Source: an uncultured Eubacteriales bacterium
Lineage (GTDB): Bacteria > Bacillota > Clostridia > Oscillospirales > CAG-272
Length of the DNA stretch: 64,000 nucleotides
Direction: 5' to 3'
Assembly (NCBI GenBank): GCA_934447715.1
Contig: CAKSER010000003.1
Coordinates: 47,234 to 111,233, forward strand
The position numbers were made by a program, and so were the translations under genes. The notes under the pieces are model-generated. The model ran no database searches. It was not told where the DNA came from and saw nothing but the letters and a program-made list of their open reading frames with translations. Shown here one piece after another: positions 42,685-51,356 of the stretch (position 1 is the stretch's first letter; each line of letters opens with the position of its first letter).

Positions 42685-42808
42685 CAAGTGTTTGCAAAAA
42701 ATGCCCGAAAAAAGTGTCGGAACCGACCTGTTTGCACGGTATGCCGGAAAAATAGCGGAAAAACGGACCGGAAGCTGCTTTGAAATGCTTTGAAAGATAA
42801 GGGAATTC

Positions 42809-43918
42809 TCAGCCTGCCGATACAGGAAGCGCAGCAGCAAGATAATCACATACAATACGCGCGATCCTTTCGGACGTTCTGCCGTCTTTTAATGTTCCGC
42901 TGTCATTTTCTTCGAAAACAGCAGACCCTCCGTTTAAAAGAAGCGGAAGAACGGCTTCCTTTATCTTCCCCTTTTCAAGTCCGGAAAGAACGGCAAAAAG
43001 GAGCGGACGCTCGGTTCTCTTACGGAGGATGACTGCCGGAACCTTCAGCAGTGCCGCCTCCTCCTGAACGCCTCCGGAGTCGGTAAGAACCAGCTTTGAT
43101 GAGCAAAGGAGGCTGTGAAAGCTGTCAACCGAGAGAGGAGGGATCAGCCTGACCTGATTACAGCCGTCAAAAACCGATTCTGCCGCCTGCTTAAGTAACG
43201 GATTCGGGTGAACCGGAAAGACGGCAAAGCAGCCCTTGACCGATTCGACAGTTTCTCTTATTTCATAAAGAATGTCGTAAAGCCGACCGGAATTAATCGT
43301 TTCTCTGCGGTGCAGGGTCAGCGTGACAGGAATTTCGGTTCCGTCAGGGAAAAATCCTTCGCTTTTTCCTCCCGGGAAGCGCAGAAGCGCATCCGCTACC
43401 GTGTTTCCGACAACAAAGATCTTGTTTTTGTCTGTTCCCTCGAATATCAGATTGCTTTTTTCCTTTTCGGACGGAGCAAAGCAGAGAGAGGAGATCATGT
43501 CGATTCCGCATCTGAAAAATTCCTCCGGAAACGGGTAAAGAGGGTCGCCGGTGCGCAGCCCCGCCTCGACATGCCCTATCGGAATGCCGTGAAAAAAGCA
43601 GGTGTGCGCTGCGGCAAATGCCGATGCGGTGTCCCCGTGAACTAAGACAAGCTCCGGCTTTTCAGCCGTTAAAACTGGCAGGAGCCTTTCGGATATCCTG
43701 CAAAGAAGCTCCGGAAGGGTCTGCCCCTTTTCCATTACGTCAAGGTCGAAGTTATAGTCTGTTTCAAAGCTGTCGAGCACCCTTGGGCAAAGATCCTTAT
43801 GCTGCCCCGTAAGACAGATTTTCAGGTCGATTTCCTTATATTTCTTAAGGGCAAGAGCAAGAGGGCACATTTTAATCGCCTCCGGTCTTGTCCCAAAGAC
43901 AAGCATGACCTTTTTCAC
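42809..43918 (-). CDS. wecB: UDP-N-acetylglucosamine 2-epimerase (non-hydrolysing)
   Basis: Interconverts UDP-GlcNAc and UDP-ManNAc, the donor precursor for ManNAc-containing wall polymers. About 369 aa, GT-B-like fold: GTRPEAIKMCPLA, VHGDTASAFAAA, GHVEAGLRTGD and LTDSGGVQEEAALL. The start is GTG 43918 with AAGGAG 7 nt upstream, replacing the longer frame. It fits with the WecG/TagA transferase at 62981, which uses ManNAc-type donors, though the two are 19 kb apart. Confidence 0.95.
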   Translation of the reverse strand: MKKVMLVFGTRPEAIKMCPLALALKKYKEIDLKICLTGQHKDLCPRVLDSFETDYNFDLDVMEKGQTLPELLCRISERLLPVLTAEKPELVLVHGDTASAFAAAHTCFFHGIPIGHVEAGLRTGDPLYPFPEEFFRCGIDMISSLCFAPSEKEKSNLIFEGTDKNKIFVVGNTVADALLRFPGGKSEGFFPDGTEIPVTLTLHRRETINSGRLYDILYEIRETVESVKGCFAVFPVHPNPLLKQAAESVFDGCNQVRLIPPLSVDSFHSLLCSSKLVLTDSGGVQEEAALLKVPAVILRKRTERPLLFAVLSGLEKGKIKEAVLPLLLNGGSAVFEENDSGTLKDGRTSERIARIVCDYLAAALPVSAG

Positions 43919-43947
43919 GTTAATCTCCTTTTTTGTGCTGCTTATCA

Positions 43948-43973
43948 ATCTTACATTATTATCTTACATTATT
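43948..43973. repeat. Two tandem copies of a 13-bp AT-rich unit
   Basis: ATCTTACATTATT occurs twice back to back in the wecB/recQ divergent spacer, just ahead of the recQ -35 box. A possible regulator-binding pair. Confidence 0.5.
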
Positions 43974-43987
43974 AAATATAAGAAAGC

Positions 43988-44016
43988 TTGATTTTCTTTT
44001 CGAAATCCGATATACT
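43988..44016 (+). promoter_or_regulatory. Sigma-A promoter of recQ
   Basis: TTGATT (43988-43993), 17-nt spacer, TATACT (44011-44016), about 105 nt before recQ. Confidence 0.7.
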
Positions 44017-44124
44017 TTATAGGGTATATTATAAGATACAAATTATATCCTTTATTATCGTACAATAAATCCGGAGATTTGTAAAGAAAAAACTGCCGCT
44101 TTTTGCGGTCGGAGCATAAATATA

Positions 44125-46011
44125 ATGGTTGATGAAAGAAAAGAAGAAAAAAACGGCAGGGTGTATGACGCCGATAGGGTAAAGCATGTGTTGCTGAAAA
44201 AATATTGGGGTCACGACAGCTTTCGGGAGGGGCAGAAGGAGGTCATCGACGCAATTCTTGAGGGGAGAGATGTCCTTTGCATCATGCCGACAGGCGGAGG
44301 GAAATCCGTCTGCTACCAAATCCCGGCGATGATGGAAAAAGGGGTCACGCTGGTGGTTTCTCCGCTCATCTCGCTCATGAAGGACCAGGTCGGGGCGCTT
44401 GTCAGGATGGGTGTGCCGGCGGCGTTTTTAAACAGCTCGCTTACTCAAAAGCAGTATTATACCGCGCTCGAGCGTGCGGCGCTCGGGTGGTACAAGATTA
44501 TCTATGTCGCCCCCGAAAGGCTTGCGACAGAGGAATTTGCCGCGGTTTGCTCATCTCTTCGGATATCTCTTATCGCGGTTGACGAGGCACACTGCGTCTC
44601 ACAGTGGGGACAGGATTTTCGGCCGGGGTATCTTAAAATTGCGGATTTTGTCGATTCGCTTTCGACACGTCCGATAGTTGCCGCCTTTACCGCAACCGCA
44701 ACAGAGGAGGTAAAGGAGGATATTTCCGAGCTTCTGCGCCTTGAAAGTCCGCACTGCATTACAACCGGCTTTGACCGGGAAAATCTCTTCTTCTCGGTTC
44801 TTCGGACAAAGAATAAGTTTGACGAGCTGCTTTCCTTTATTCTTCAAAGAAAGGACAAAAGCGGAATTGTGTACTGCGCCACAAGAAAGAACGTGGAGGA
44901 GGTATGCATCAAGCTGAACAACTGCAAAATAAACGCAATAAAATATCACGCTGGGCTTTCCGACGAGGAAAGAAGAAAAAATCAGGACGATTTTCTATAT
45001 GACAGAAAGACCGTCATGGTTGCGACAAACGCATTCGGAATGGGAATAGACAAATCGAACGTGTCGTATGTTGTTCACTATAACATGCCGAAAAGCATGG
45101 AGGCGTACTATCAGGAAGCAGGAAGAGCCGGGAGAGACGGCAACACGGCGGAGTGTCTTTTGCTCTTTTCGGCGCAGGATGTGATAATCAACAGGTTTTT
45201 AATAGAGCATTCCGATCCGAATCCGCTGCTTGAGCCGGAAATGCAGGAGAGCCTGCGCGAAAAGGATTTCGAGCGGCTGAACCGGATGGAGGCATACTGC
45301 TTTACCGACGGCTGCTTAAGGGCCAATCTTCTTTCCTACTTCGGGGAGAGCGCAAAGGAGCACTGCGGCTTCTGCTCAAATTGCAGAGCGGAAAACGAGC
45401 TTGCCGATGTTACCGCTCTTTCAAGACATGTCCTTTCCTGTATTGCCGAGACCGGCGAGACCTTCGGGAAAAGGCAGATTGCTTCGATACTCTACGGCAG
45501 CCGCGACGAAAGGTCAAAAAGATATGAGGACTGTCAGTCTTACGGCTCGATGAGCAGCCTGAGCCAGAAAAGAATTCTTGAGCTTATCGACAGGCTTATA
45601 GGCGGCGGATATATTTCGGTCTCAAGCGGAGAATATCCGATTCTGACGCTTTCCGCAGCCTCCGGCGACATTCTTTTTGACGGTAAAAGGGTGCTTATGC
45701 GCTTTTCGGCATCCGAAAAAGCACAGTCAAAGGAAAAAAAGGAAAAAGGAAGGCAGGAAGCCGACATTCAGGAAAATCCCGAGCTGTTTGCCGCTCTTAA
45801 GGAGCTGCGCCGCAGGCTCGGCGATGTCGAGGGAGTTCCTGCATACATAATCTTTACCGATGCGACATTAAAGGATATGGTAAAAAAGCAGCCGGAAAAT
45901 GAAAAGGAGCTGCTCTCTGTTGTCGGCGTCGGGGAGGTCAAGCTTAAAAAGTACGGAAAGGCTTTTCTTTCGGAAATCAAGAAATTCCTGGATAGGGAAA
46001 TGCCGGAATAG
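44125..46011 (+). CDS. recQ: RecQ-family ATP-dependent DNA helicase
   Basis: 3'-5' DNA helicase, 628 aa. Motif 0/I: FREGQKEVIDAIL and MPTGGGKSVCYQIPA; motif II DEAHCVSQWGQDFRP; motif VI GRAGRDG. The RQC zinc cluster is CGFCSNC with an upstream Cys, and the last about 80 residues form an HRDC domain (LFAALKELRRRLGDVEGVPAYI). The order is that of full RecQ. No partner nuclease of a defence system is adjacent, so ordinary repair is the likely role. A double terminator follows. Confidence 0.95.
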   Translation: MVDERKEEKNGRVYDADRVKHVLLKKYWGHDSFREGQKEVIDAILEGRDVLCIMPTGGGKSVCYQIPAMMEKGVTLVVSPLISLMKDQVGALVRMGVPAAFLNSSLTQKQYYTALERAALGWYKIIYVAPERLATEEFAAVCSSLRISLIAVDEAHCVSQWGQDFRPGYLKIADFVDSLSTRPIVAAFTATATEEVKEDISELLRLESPHCITTGFDRENLFFSVLRTKNKFDELLSFILQRKDKSGIVYCATRKNVEEVCIKLNNCKINAIKYHAGLSDEERRKNQDDFLYDRKTVMVATNAFGMGIDKSNVSYVVHYNMPKSMEAYYQEAGRAGRDGNTAECLLLFSAQDVIINRFLIEHSDPNPLLEPEMQESLREKDFERLNRMEAYCFTDGCLRANLLSYFGESAKEHCGFCSNCRAENELADVTALSRHVLSCIAETGETFGKRQIASILYGSRDERSKRYEDCQSYGSMSSLSQKRILELIDRLIGGGYISVSSGEYPILTLSAASGDILFDGKRVLMRFSASEKAQSKEKKEKGRQEADIQENPELFAALKELRRRLGDVEGVPAYIIFTDATLKDMVKKQPENEKELLSVVGVGEVKLKKYGKAFLSEIKKFLDREMPE

Positions 46012-46048
46012 TCAAAAAAATATAAAAAAATCGACATGTCGGGTTTTG

Positions 46049-46135
46049 CCGGCGCAAGGGAATTTTTATACTCCCCTGCGTCGGTTTTTCTTTTTTGAAA
46101 AAGCCCCGGCTCAGTCCGTGACGGGGTTTTTGCTT
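46049..46135 (+). terminator. Tandem terminators after recQ
   Basis: First: CCGGCGCAAGGGA with TCCCCTGCGTCGG (46049-46084) then TTTTTCTTTTTT. Second: GCCCCG with CGGGG (46103-46126) then TTTTTGCTTTTTG. Confidence 0.8.
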
Positions 46136-46288
46136 TTTGCATATACTGTACAAACCGCAGATTTATCGGGAAAGAGCAAGCCGGATAAAAGAAGCCGGAA
46201 AAAAGCATCGGCAAATGTGCCGAACGATAAACCCGAAAAGCAGCAAAACAGCAAACCGACAAATCAATATGAAAGGAATGAAGCAGAA

Positions 46289-46690
46289 TTGGCAAACGAC
46301 GATTTCGGATATTTGAGGATAAACGTCACAACTGCCGGAGGAGCGCTTCCGGTAGCGGGGGCGATGATTACGGTTAAAAGCACAGATGAAGGAGGCGGCG
46401 GAGTGATTGCCGTGATGTATACCGACAGGGCGGGCGTAAGCGAAAGAATCAGGCTTCCTGCTCCGAAAAAGAGCAACGCCTTCGAGCCCGGAGGTGAGGC
46501 GCCCTACACATTTTATAATATCGATACCGACAAGGAGGGCTACTACAGTACCTATAATATTTTTGTGCCGATCTATGCCGAGGTCACGGCGATCCAGCCG
46601 ATCAATCTTATTCCTCTTGCAAGAGGTGTTGAATATGAGGGCAATGCAGAAGGGGGCGCAACAGAGCAAAATTCCGTGCCGAACCTTTAA
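46289..46690 (+). CDS. SleC pro-domain-like small protein
   Basis: A 133-residue protein with a beta-sandwich, carboxypeptidase-regulatory-like pattern (LRINVTTAGGALPVAGAMITV, YTFYNIDTDKEGYYSTYN, ITVQPINLIPL-type ending). From memory this resembles the N-terminal pro-region of clostridial spore cortex-lytic enzyme SleC; here it is a separate gene directly before the SpoIID/LytB-type protein. I infer that it pairs with that enzyme, as chaperone, inhibitor or surface module. The start TTG 46289 has AAAGGA about 11 nt upstream; an upstream in-frame extension looks non-coding. No signal peptide. Confidence 0.65.
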   Translation: MANDDFGYLRINVTTAGGALPVAGAMITVKSTDEGGGGVIAVMYTDRAGVSERIRLPAPKKSNAFEPGGEAPYTFYNIDTDKEGYYSTYNIFVPIYAEVTAIQPINLIPLARGVEYEGNAEGGATEQNSVPNL

Positions 46691-46763
46691 GCTATATACA
46701 GCCGGCAGGAGTATTGCAATTAACCGATAATTTAAAATAAAAGCAGGAAGGGAGCAGAAATAT

Positions 46764-48197
46764 ATGGACGGACAGCAGGCGGTCTATTTGCCTGTAATTC
46801 CGGAAACGGTGACCGTTCACCTGGGCGCACCGGACGCACAAGCGGAGAATGTCACGGTGAGCTTTCCGGATTACATAAAAAACGTCGCATCAAGCGAGAT
46901 ATATCCGACCTGGCCGGAGGCGGCGCTTGTTGCGAATATCTATGCGCAGATATCATTTGCGCTCAACCGGATATATACCGAATATTACAGATCAAGAGGC
47001 TATGATTTCGACATTACAAACTCAACTGCATACGACCAGGCATTTGTAAACGGAAGAAACTTTTTCGATACGATCATATCGATCGTCGACAATATTTTCA
47101 ACAGCTATATAAGAAGACGCGGCTACGTCGAGCCGCTTTTTGCACAGTACTGCAACGGAACGACGGTCACCTGCGACGGCCTTTCGCAGTGGGGAAGCGT
47201 CGACCTTGCAGAGCAGAATTATTTTGCATATGAAATTCTCACAAACTATTACGGAAACGATATCGAAATTGTCCGCAACGTTCCGATAGAGGGCGTTGCG
47301 CCGAGCTATCCGCAAAGGAGCCTTCAGTTCGGCTCGGGCGGAAACGCGGTTGCTATTGTCCAGACAAGGCTGAACCGGATATCGACAAACTATCCGTCAA
47401 TACCGAAAATTCCGACAGTTGATGGATATTTCGGGATCGAAACAAGAGACGCGGTGCTCGAATTCCAGAGAATATTCAATCTCGATGCCGACGGGGTTGT
47501 CGGAAGGGCGACCTGGTACAGGATAATCTTTATTTATAACGCTGTAAAACGGCTTAACGATCTTTCCTCCGAAGGACTTCGTATCGAGGAGATCACGGGT
47601 CAGTTCCCCGAGGTACTTGAGGAGGGTCAGAGAGGACCTTATATTTCACTTTTGCAGTATCAGCTTAACTATATTGCAGAATACGAAAACCTGATCGAGC
47701 CTATCGCAGTCGACGGAATCTTCGGGCCGAAAACGGCGGCTGCGGTCGAGGCGTTTCAGAGAGCATACGGCATCGAGCCTACCGGAGTGGTCGACGAGGC
47801 AACCTATGTCCGGCTTTTCGACGTGTATTATTCGATCATCAATTCGATTCCGGACACTCTGTTTGAAAACACGGCAAGGCCGTATCCCGGATTTATACTC
47901 AGCCTCGGAATATCAAACGAATATGTCGGCTATCTTCAGGAGTATCTTGACACGATATCGAACTCCTTTACGGATGTGCCGAGGGTCGAGATAAACGGTG
48001 TGTTCGGGGTCGAAACAAGAGAGGCGGTGCTGGCGTTCCAGGAAATCTTCGGAATTACTCCGACCGGAACTGTTTCGCTCGGCACATGGACTGTGATTGC
48101 AAGTGTATATGACGACATCCGCTCGGGGGAATATACAGGCACGAATCAGTCCTCGGGAACAGAGCTTTATGAGGAAGGAGAAACGGCAAATGGATAA
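46764..48197 (+). CDS. SleC-like enzyme: SpoIID/LytB domain plus three peptidoglycan-binding domains
   Basis: A 477-residue protein. Residues about 35-175 match the SpoIID/LytB lytic transglycosylase domain: DYIKNVASSEIYPTWPEAAL with the expected catalytic Glu45, and GLSQWG...LAEQNYFAYEILTNYYG. Three PG_binding_1 domains follow at about 185-255, 277-355 and 375-455, each with a VDGIFGPKTAAAVEAFQ-type core. There is no signal peptide, as expected if it is made in the forespore or mother cell and reaches the cortex without the usual export. It likely degrades spore cortex at germination. GGAAGGGAG lies about 10 nt before the ATG. It overlaps the next gene by 8 nt. Confidence 0.82.
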   Translation: MDGQQAVYLPVIPETVTVHLGAPDAQAENVTVSFPDYIKNVASSEIYPTWPEAALVANIYAQISFALNRIYTEYYRSRGYDFDITNSTAYDQAFVNGRNFFDTIISIVDNIFNSYIRRRGYVEPLFAQYCNGTTVTCDGLSQWGSVDLAEQNYFAYEILTNYYGNDIEIVRNVPIEGVAPSYPQRSLQFGSGGNAVAIVQTRLNRISTNYPSIPKIPTVDGYFGIETRDAVLEFQRIFNLDADGVVGRATWYRIIFIYNAVKRLNDLSSEGLRIEEITGQFPEVLEEGQRGPYISLLQYQLNYIAEYENLIEPIAVDGIFGPKTAAAVEAFQRAYGIEPTGVVDEATYVRLFDVYYSIINSIPDTLFENTARPYPGFILSLGISNEYVGYLQEYLDTISNSFTDVPRVEINGVFGVETREAVLAFQEIFGITPTGTVSLGTWTVIASVYDDIRSGEYTGTNQSSGTELYEEGETANG

Positions 48198-48837
48198 AAC
48201 GAGCGAAGCGAATAAGACGAACAAAGCGGACAGAACGGATAAGACGAACCGGCTTGAGGGCGATAAGACCGGCAGTACAGGCAATGCTTCCGACCGCAGC
48301 ACCGACCGCCGTAATGAAAGGAGCGGATATTTTAAAGCGGTGACCGATGTGCAGAGGATGCTTTATACCGTGTCGCAGGTAAAGGACAGTATCCCGAAGG
48401 TTTTGCCGGACGGAATATACGGACCGGAAACGGCAGAGGCGGTGTCGGCGTTTCAGCACCTACGCGGTCTTCCGGAAACAAAAAGGGTAGACAACGAAAC
48501 CTACAGGGCGCTGTATGACGAATTTGTTCTTGCCGAAGAAAGGTTAAGCGAACCGAAGCGGATTGCTCCGTTTTCCTTGCGCCTATGCGGCGGAATGCTG
48601 TGTGCGGGAGATAATTGCGACACGGTTCTTATTCTTCAGGTGATGCTTAATACCATCCGGATTGAATACGACTGTATTCCGGAGCAGAGAACCGACGGGG
48701 TTTTTGACACCGACACCGAGGAGGCAATAAGAAGCTTTCAGAGGATTAATTTCCTTGAGCCGACCGGAAGGGTGGACAAAAAAACCTGGGACAGACTGGC
48801 GGATTCCTATAATAAATACGTTAAATATGAAATGTGA
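48190..48837 (+). CDS. Protein with two peptidoglycan-binding domains
   Basis: 215 aa. Residues 1-45 are a hydrophilic Lys/Thr/Asp/Asn-rich tail with iterated KTNKAD-type units. Two PG_binding_1 domains follow (about 50-110: VLPDGIYGPETAEAVSAFQ; about 140-205: TDGVFDTDTEEAIRSFQ). No catalytic domain and no signal peptide. The ATG at 48190 has AAGGAG 9 nt before, inside the end of the SpoIID-like gene, so the two are coupled. Likely an accessory cortex-binding protein of the same group. Confidence 0.82.
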   Translation: MDKTSEANKTNKADRTDKTNRLEGDKTGSTGNASDRSTDRRNERSGYFKAVTDVQRMLYTVSQVKDSIPKVLPDGIYGPETAEAVSAFQHLRGLPETKRVDNETYRALYDEFVLAEERLSEPKRIAPFSLRLCGGMLCAGDNCDTVLILQVMLNTIRIEYDCIPEQRTDGVFDTDTEEAIRSFQRINFLEPTGRVDKKTWDRLADSYNKYVKYEM

Positions 48838-48908
48838 CGGCGATAATATCGGATAAGAGCAAAACCCGATAATCAGGTAAAAAATAAAGAAGTAAAAAAG
48901 GAGCTGTC

Positions 48909-51356
48909 ATGACAAGCAGATTTACATCATCGGCGCAGAACGCACTTAACAAGTCGCTTTATATTGCAAGAGAGCTCGGTCATACCTATGTCGGCACCGA
49001 GCATCTTTTGCTCGGTCTGATCTATGAAAGGGATTCGGTTGCGGCGACCGTTCTCGAAGGGCAGGGGATGACAGTATTTTCTCTACGGGAGGCGCTTGAG
49101 ATAACCTCCGGCACCGGCTCAAAATCCTCTGTTTCCTCGCTCGATATGACCCCTAGGCTGAAAAGGGTAATCGAGCAGTCAGCCTCTGCCTCCGAAAAAT
49201 ACGGGCAGCAGTATATCGGAACCGAGCATCTGCTGCTTTCGCTCATGGAGGAAAAGGACAGCTCGGCTGTAAGGCTTGTAAGACTGCAGGGGGCGTTTCC
49301 GTCGTCGGTGTGCGCCGAAATTGTCTCGGTTTTAAGCGAAGGCTCTTCGCTTCTTTCTGCTCTTGAGGATAATTCGGGCGCCTTTGAGGGGAAAAGAAGC
49401 TACCTTTCGCCGATTGCATCCTTTCCTAATCTTTCAAGGTTCGGAAAGGATATCACTCTGTCCGCGTCAAAGGGAAAGCTCGACCCGATTGTGGGAAGAA
49501 AAAAGGAGATCGACAGGACAATCGGAATCCTCTGCAGAAGGACAAAGAACAATCCCTGCCTTATAGGCGAGCCGGGCGTCGGAAAAACCGCAATCGTCGA
49601 GGGACTTTCTCTTCTCATTGCAAACGGAGAGGTTCCTTCCTGTCTTCAAAAAAAGAGCATCGTCAGCCTTGACATGGCGGCGATGATTGCCGGGGCAAAG
49701 TACCGCGGCGAGTTTGAGGAAAGGATGAAGGGAATTATAAACGAGCTTTCAAGGCTGCCGGATGTGATCCTTTTTATTGACGAAATGCACACCCTGATCG
49801 GTGCAGGCTCGGCAGAGGGCGCGCTTGATGCGGCAAATATAATCAAGCCGGCGCTTGCAAGGGGAGAAATTCAGGTGATCGGCGCAACGACCGTCTCGGA
49901 ATACAGAAAAAGGATAGAAAAGGATCCTGCGCTCGAAAGAAGATTCCAGCCGGTAAATGTCGAGGAGCCGACCCCTGAGGAGACGGCGGAAATTTTAAAG
50001 GGAATACGGGACAGATATGAGGCATTTCACCGAGTAAGGATAACCGACGGTGCAATACGTGCTGCAGTCGACCTTTCGGTAAGATATCTTTGCGACAGAT
50101 TTCTTCCGGACAAGGCGATCGATCTTATCGACGAGGCGGCGTCGAAAGCAAAGATTAAAAAAACCGGAATGTCAAAGGAGCTTTCAAGGCTGAAGGACAG
50201 CTACTATCTGGCTCTTAGCGAAAAGGAGGAGGCGATTATAAGGCAGGATTTTGAAAAAGCCGCCGAGATGAAGGAAAAGGAGGAAAGAGCAAAAAGCCTT
50301 TACGAATCCGAAAAGCAGAGCAGTAAAGAGAAAAACGCCATTCTTTCTGTCAAAGAGGAGGATATTGCGGATGTCGTGACGGCAATGACCGGAATCGAGG
50401 CAAATGTTATAACAAAGAGCGAGGCGGACAGGCTTTTTAACCTTTCGGATGAGCTGAAAAAGAGAGTTATAGGCCAAAATGAGGCGGCAGAGCTTGTTGC
50501 AAGGGCGATAAGGAGGGGGAGAACCGGGATCGGGGACAGGAATCGCCCGATCGGAAGCTTTGTTTTTTCGGGATCGACCGGAGTCGGGAAAACCGAGCTC
50601 TGCCTTTCTCTTGCAGAGGTGCTTTTCGGCGACAGGAGAGCGGTAATAAAGCTTGATATGTCGGAATATTCAGAAAAGAACAGCGTTTCGAAGCTGATAG
50701 GCTCCCCTCCCGGATATGTAGGCTATGAGGACGGAGGTGGGCTTGTGACGCTGATACGCCGCAGACCGTATTCGGTTGTGGTTTTTGATGAGATCGAAAA
50801 GGCGCATCCGGATGTGTGGAATCTGCTTTTACAGGTGCTCGAGGACGGAAGGCTTACCGATTCTCAGGGCAGAAGAGCGGATTTTCGGAATGCGGTTATA
50901 ATAATGACGACAAACGCAGGCTCAAGGGCGCTCCTTTCAAAGGCAGGACAGCTCGGCTTTTCCGGGTCTTTGCCGGATTCCGACTCTGACGAAAGGAAAA
51001 AAAGGGTCCTTTTTGAGCTGAAAGACATCTTTCCTCCGGAATTTCTCGGCAGAATCGATGAAATCGTGGTTTTTCGCACTCTCGGAGAAGAAGAGGCAAA
51101 AAAAATAACCTGCCTTCTTCTCGACAAAACCAAAAAAAGAGTAAAGGAGGCAGGATATGATATTGAATTTTCGGATGAGGCAATAAGCTATATTGCAAAG
51201 GCTGCAAGCGATCCGTCAAGCGGAGCAAGACCGATACGAAGGAAAATCCAAAATGAGATTGAGGACAGAATATCCGACAGGATTATCGACCGAAGCCTTC
51301 GCAAGGGGGATAAAATAGCAGTAGGCTGTGAAAACGGCGAAATAGTGCTTAGATAA
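48909..51356 (+). CDS. clpC: ClpC-type AAA+ unfoldase of the Clp protease
   Basis: 815 aa. N-terminal Clp repeats (two, FTSSAQNALNKSLYIA and GTEHLLLSLM), first AAA+ module with GEPGVGKTAIVEGL, a UVR-like middle segment (RQDFEKAAEMKEKEE) and a second AAA+ module with GSTGVGKTEL and a sensor region. The LGF loop that docks on ClpP is present (KAGQLGFSG). It feeds unfolded substrates to ClpP. The usual ctsR-mcsA-mcsB partners are not here. It follows the cortex-binding genes after 71 bp, possibly on the same transcript. Its last 8 nt overlap the convergent gene. Confidence 0.93.
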   Translation: MTSRFTSSAQNALNKSLYIARELGHTYVGTEHLLLGLIYERDSVAATVLEGQGMTVFSLREALEITSGTGSKSSVSSLDMTPRLKRVIEQSASASEKYGQQYIGTEHLLLSLMEEKDSSAVRLVRLQGAFPSSVCAEIVSVLSEGSSLLSALEDNSGAFEGKRSYLSPIASFPNLSRFGKDITLSASKGKLDPIVGRKKEIDRTIGILCRRTKNNPCLIGEPGVGKTAIVEGLSLLIANGEVPSCLQKKSIVSLDMAAMIAGAKYRGEFEERMKGIINELSRLPDVILFIDEMHTLIGAGSAEGALDAANIIKPALARGEIQVIGATTVSEYRKRIEKDPALERRFQPVNVEEPTPEETAEILKGIRDRYEAFHRVRITDGAIRAAVDLSVRYLCDRFLPDKAIDLIDEAASKAKIKKTGMSKELSRLKDSYYLALSEKEEAIIRQDFEKAAEMKEKEERAKSLYESEKQSSKEKNAILSVKEEDIADVVTAMTGIEANVITKSEADRLFNLSDELKKRVIGQNEAAELVARAIRRGRTGIGDRNRPIGSFVFSGSTGVGKTELCLSLAEVLFGDRRAVIKLDMSEYSEKNSVSKLIGSPPGYVGYEDGGGLVTLIRRRPYSVVVFDEIEKAHPDVWNLLLQVLEDGRLTDSQGRRADFRNAVIIMTTNAGSRALLSKAGQLGFSGSLPDSDSDERKKRVLFELKDIFPPEFLGRIDEIVVFRTLGEEEAKKITCLLLDKTKKRVKEAGYDIEFSDEAISYIAKAASDPSSGARPIRRKIQNEIEDRISDRIIDRSLRKGDKIAVGCENGEIVLR

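Noticed and set aside
44125..51356. RecQ and ClpC as a defence island
   Set aside because: Both are complete housekeeping proteins, separated by terminators and cortex-related genes, with no nuclease or recombinase partner.
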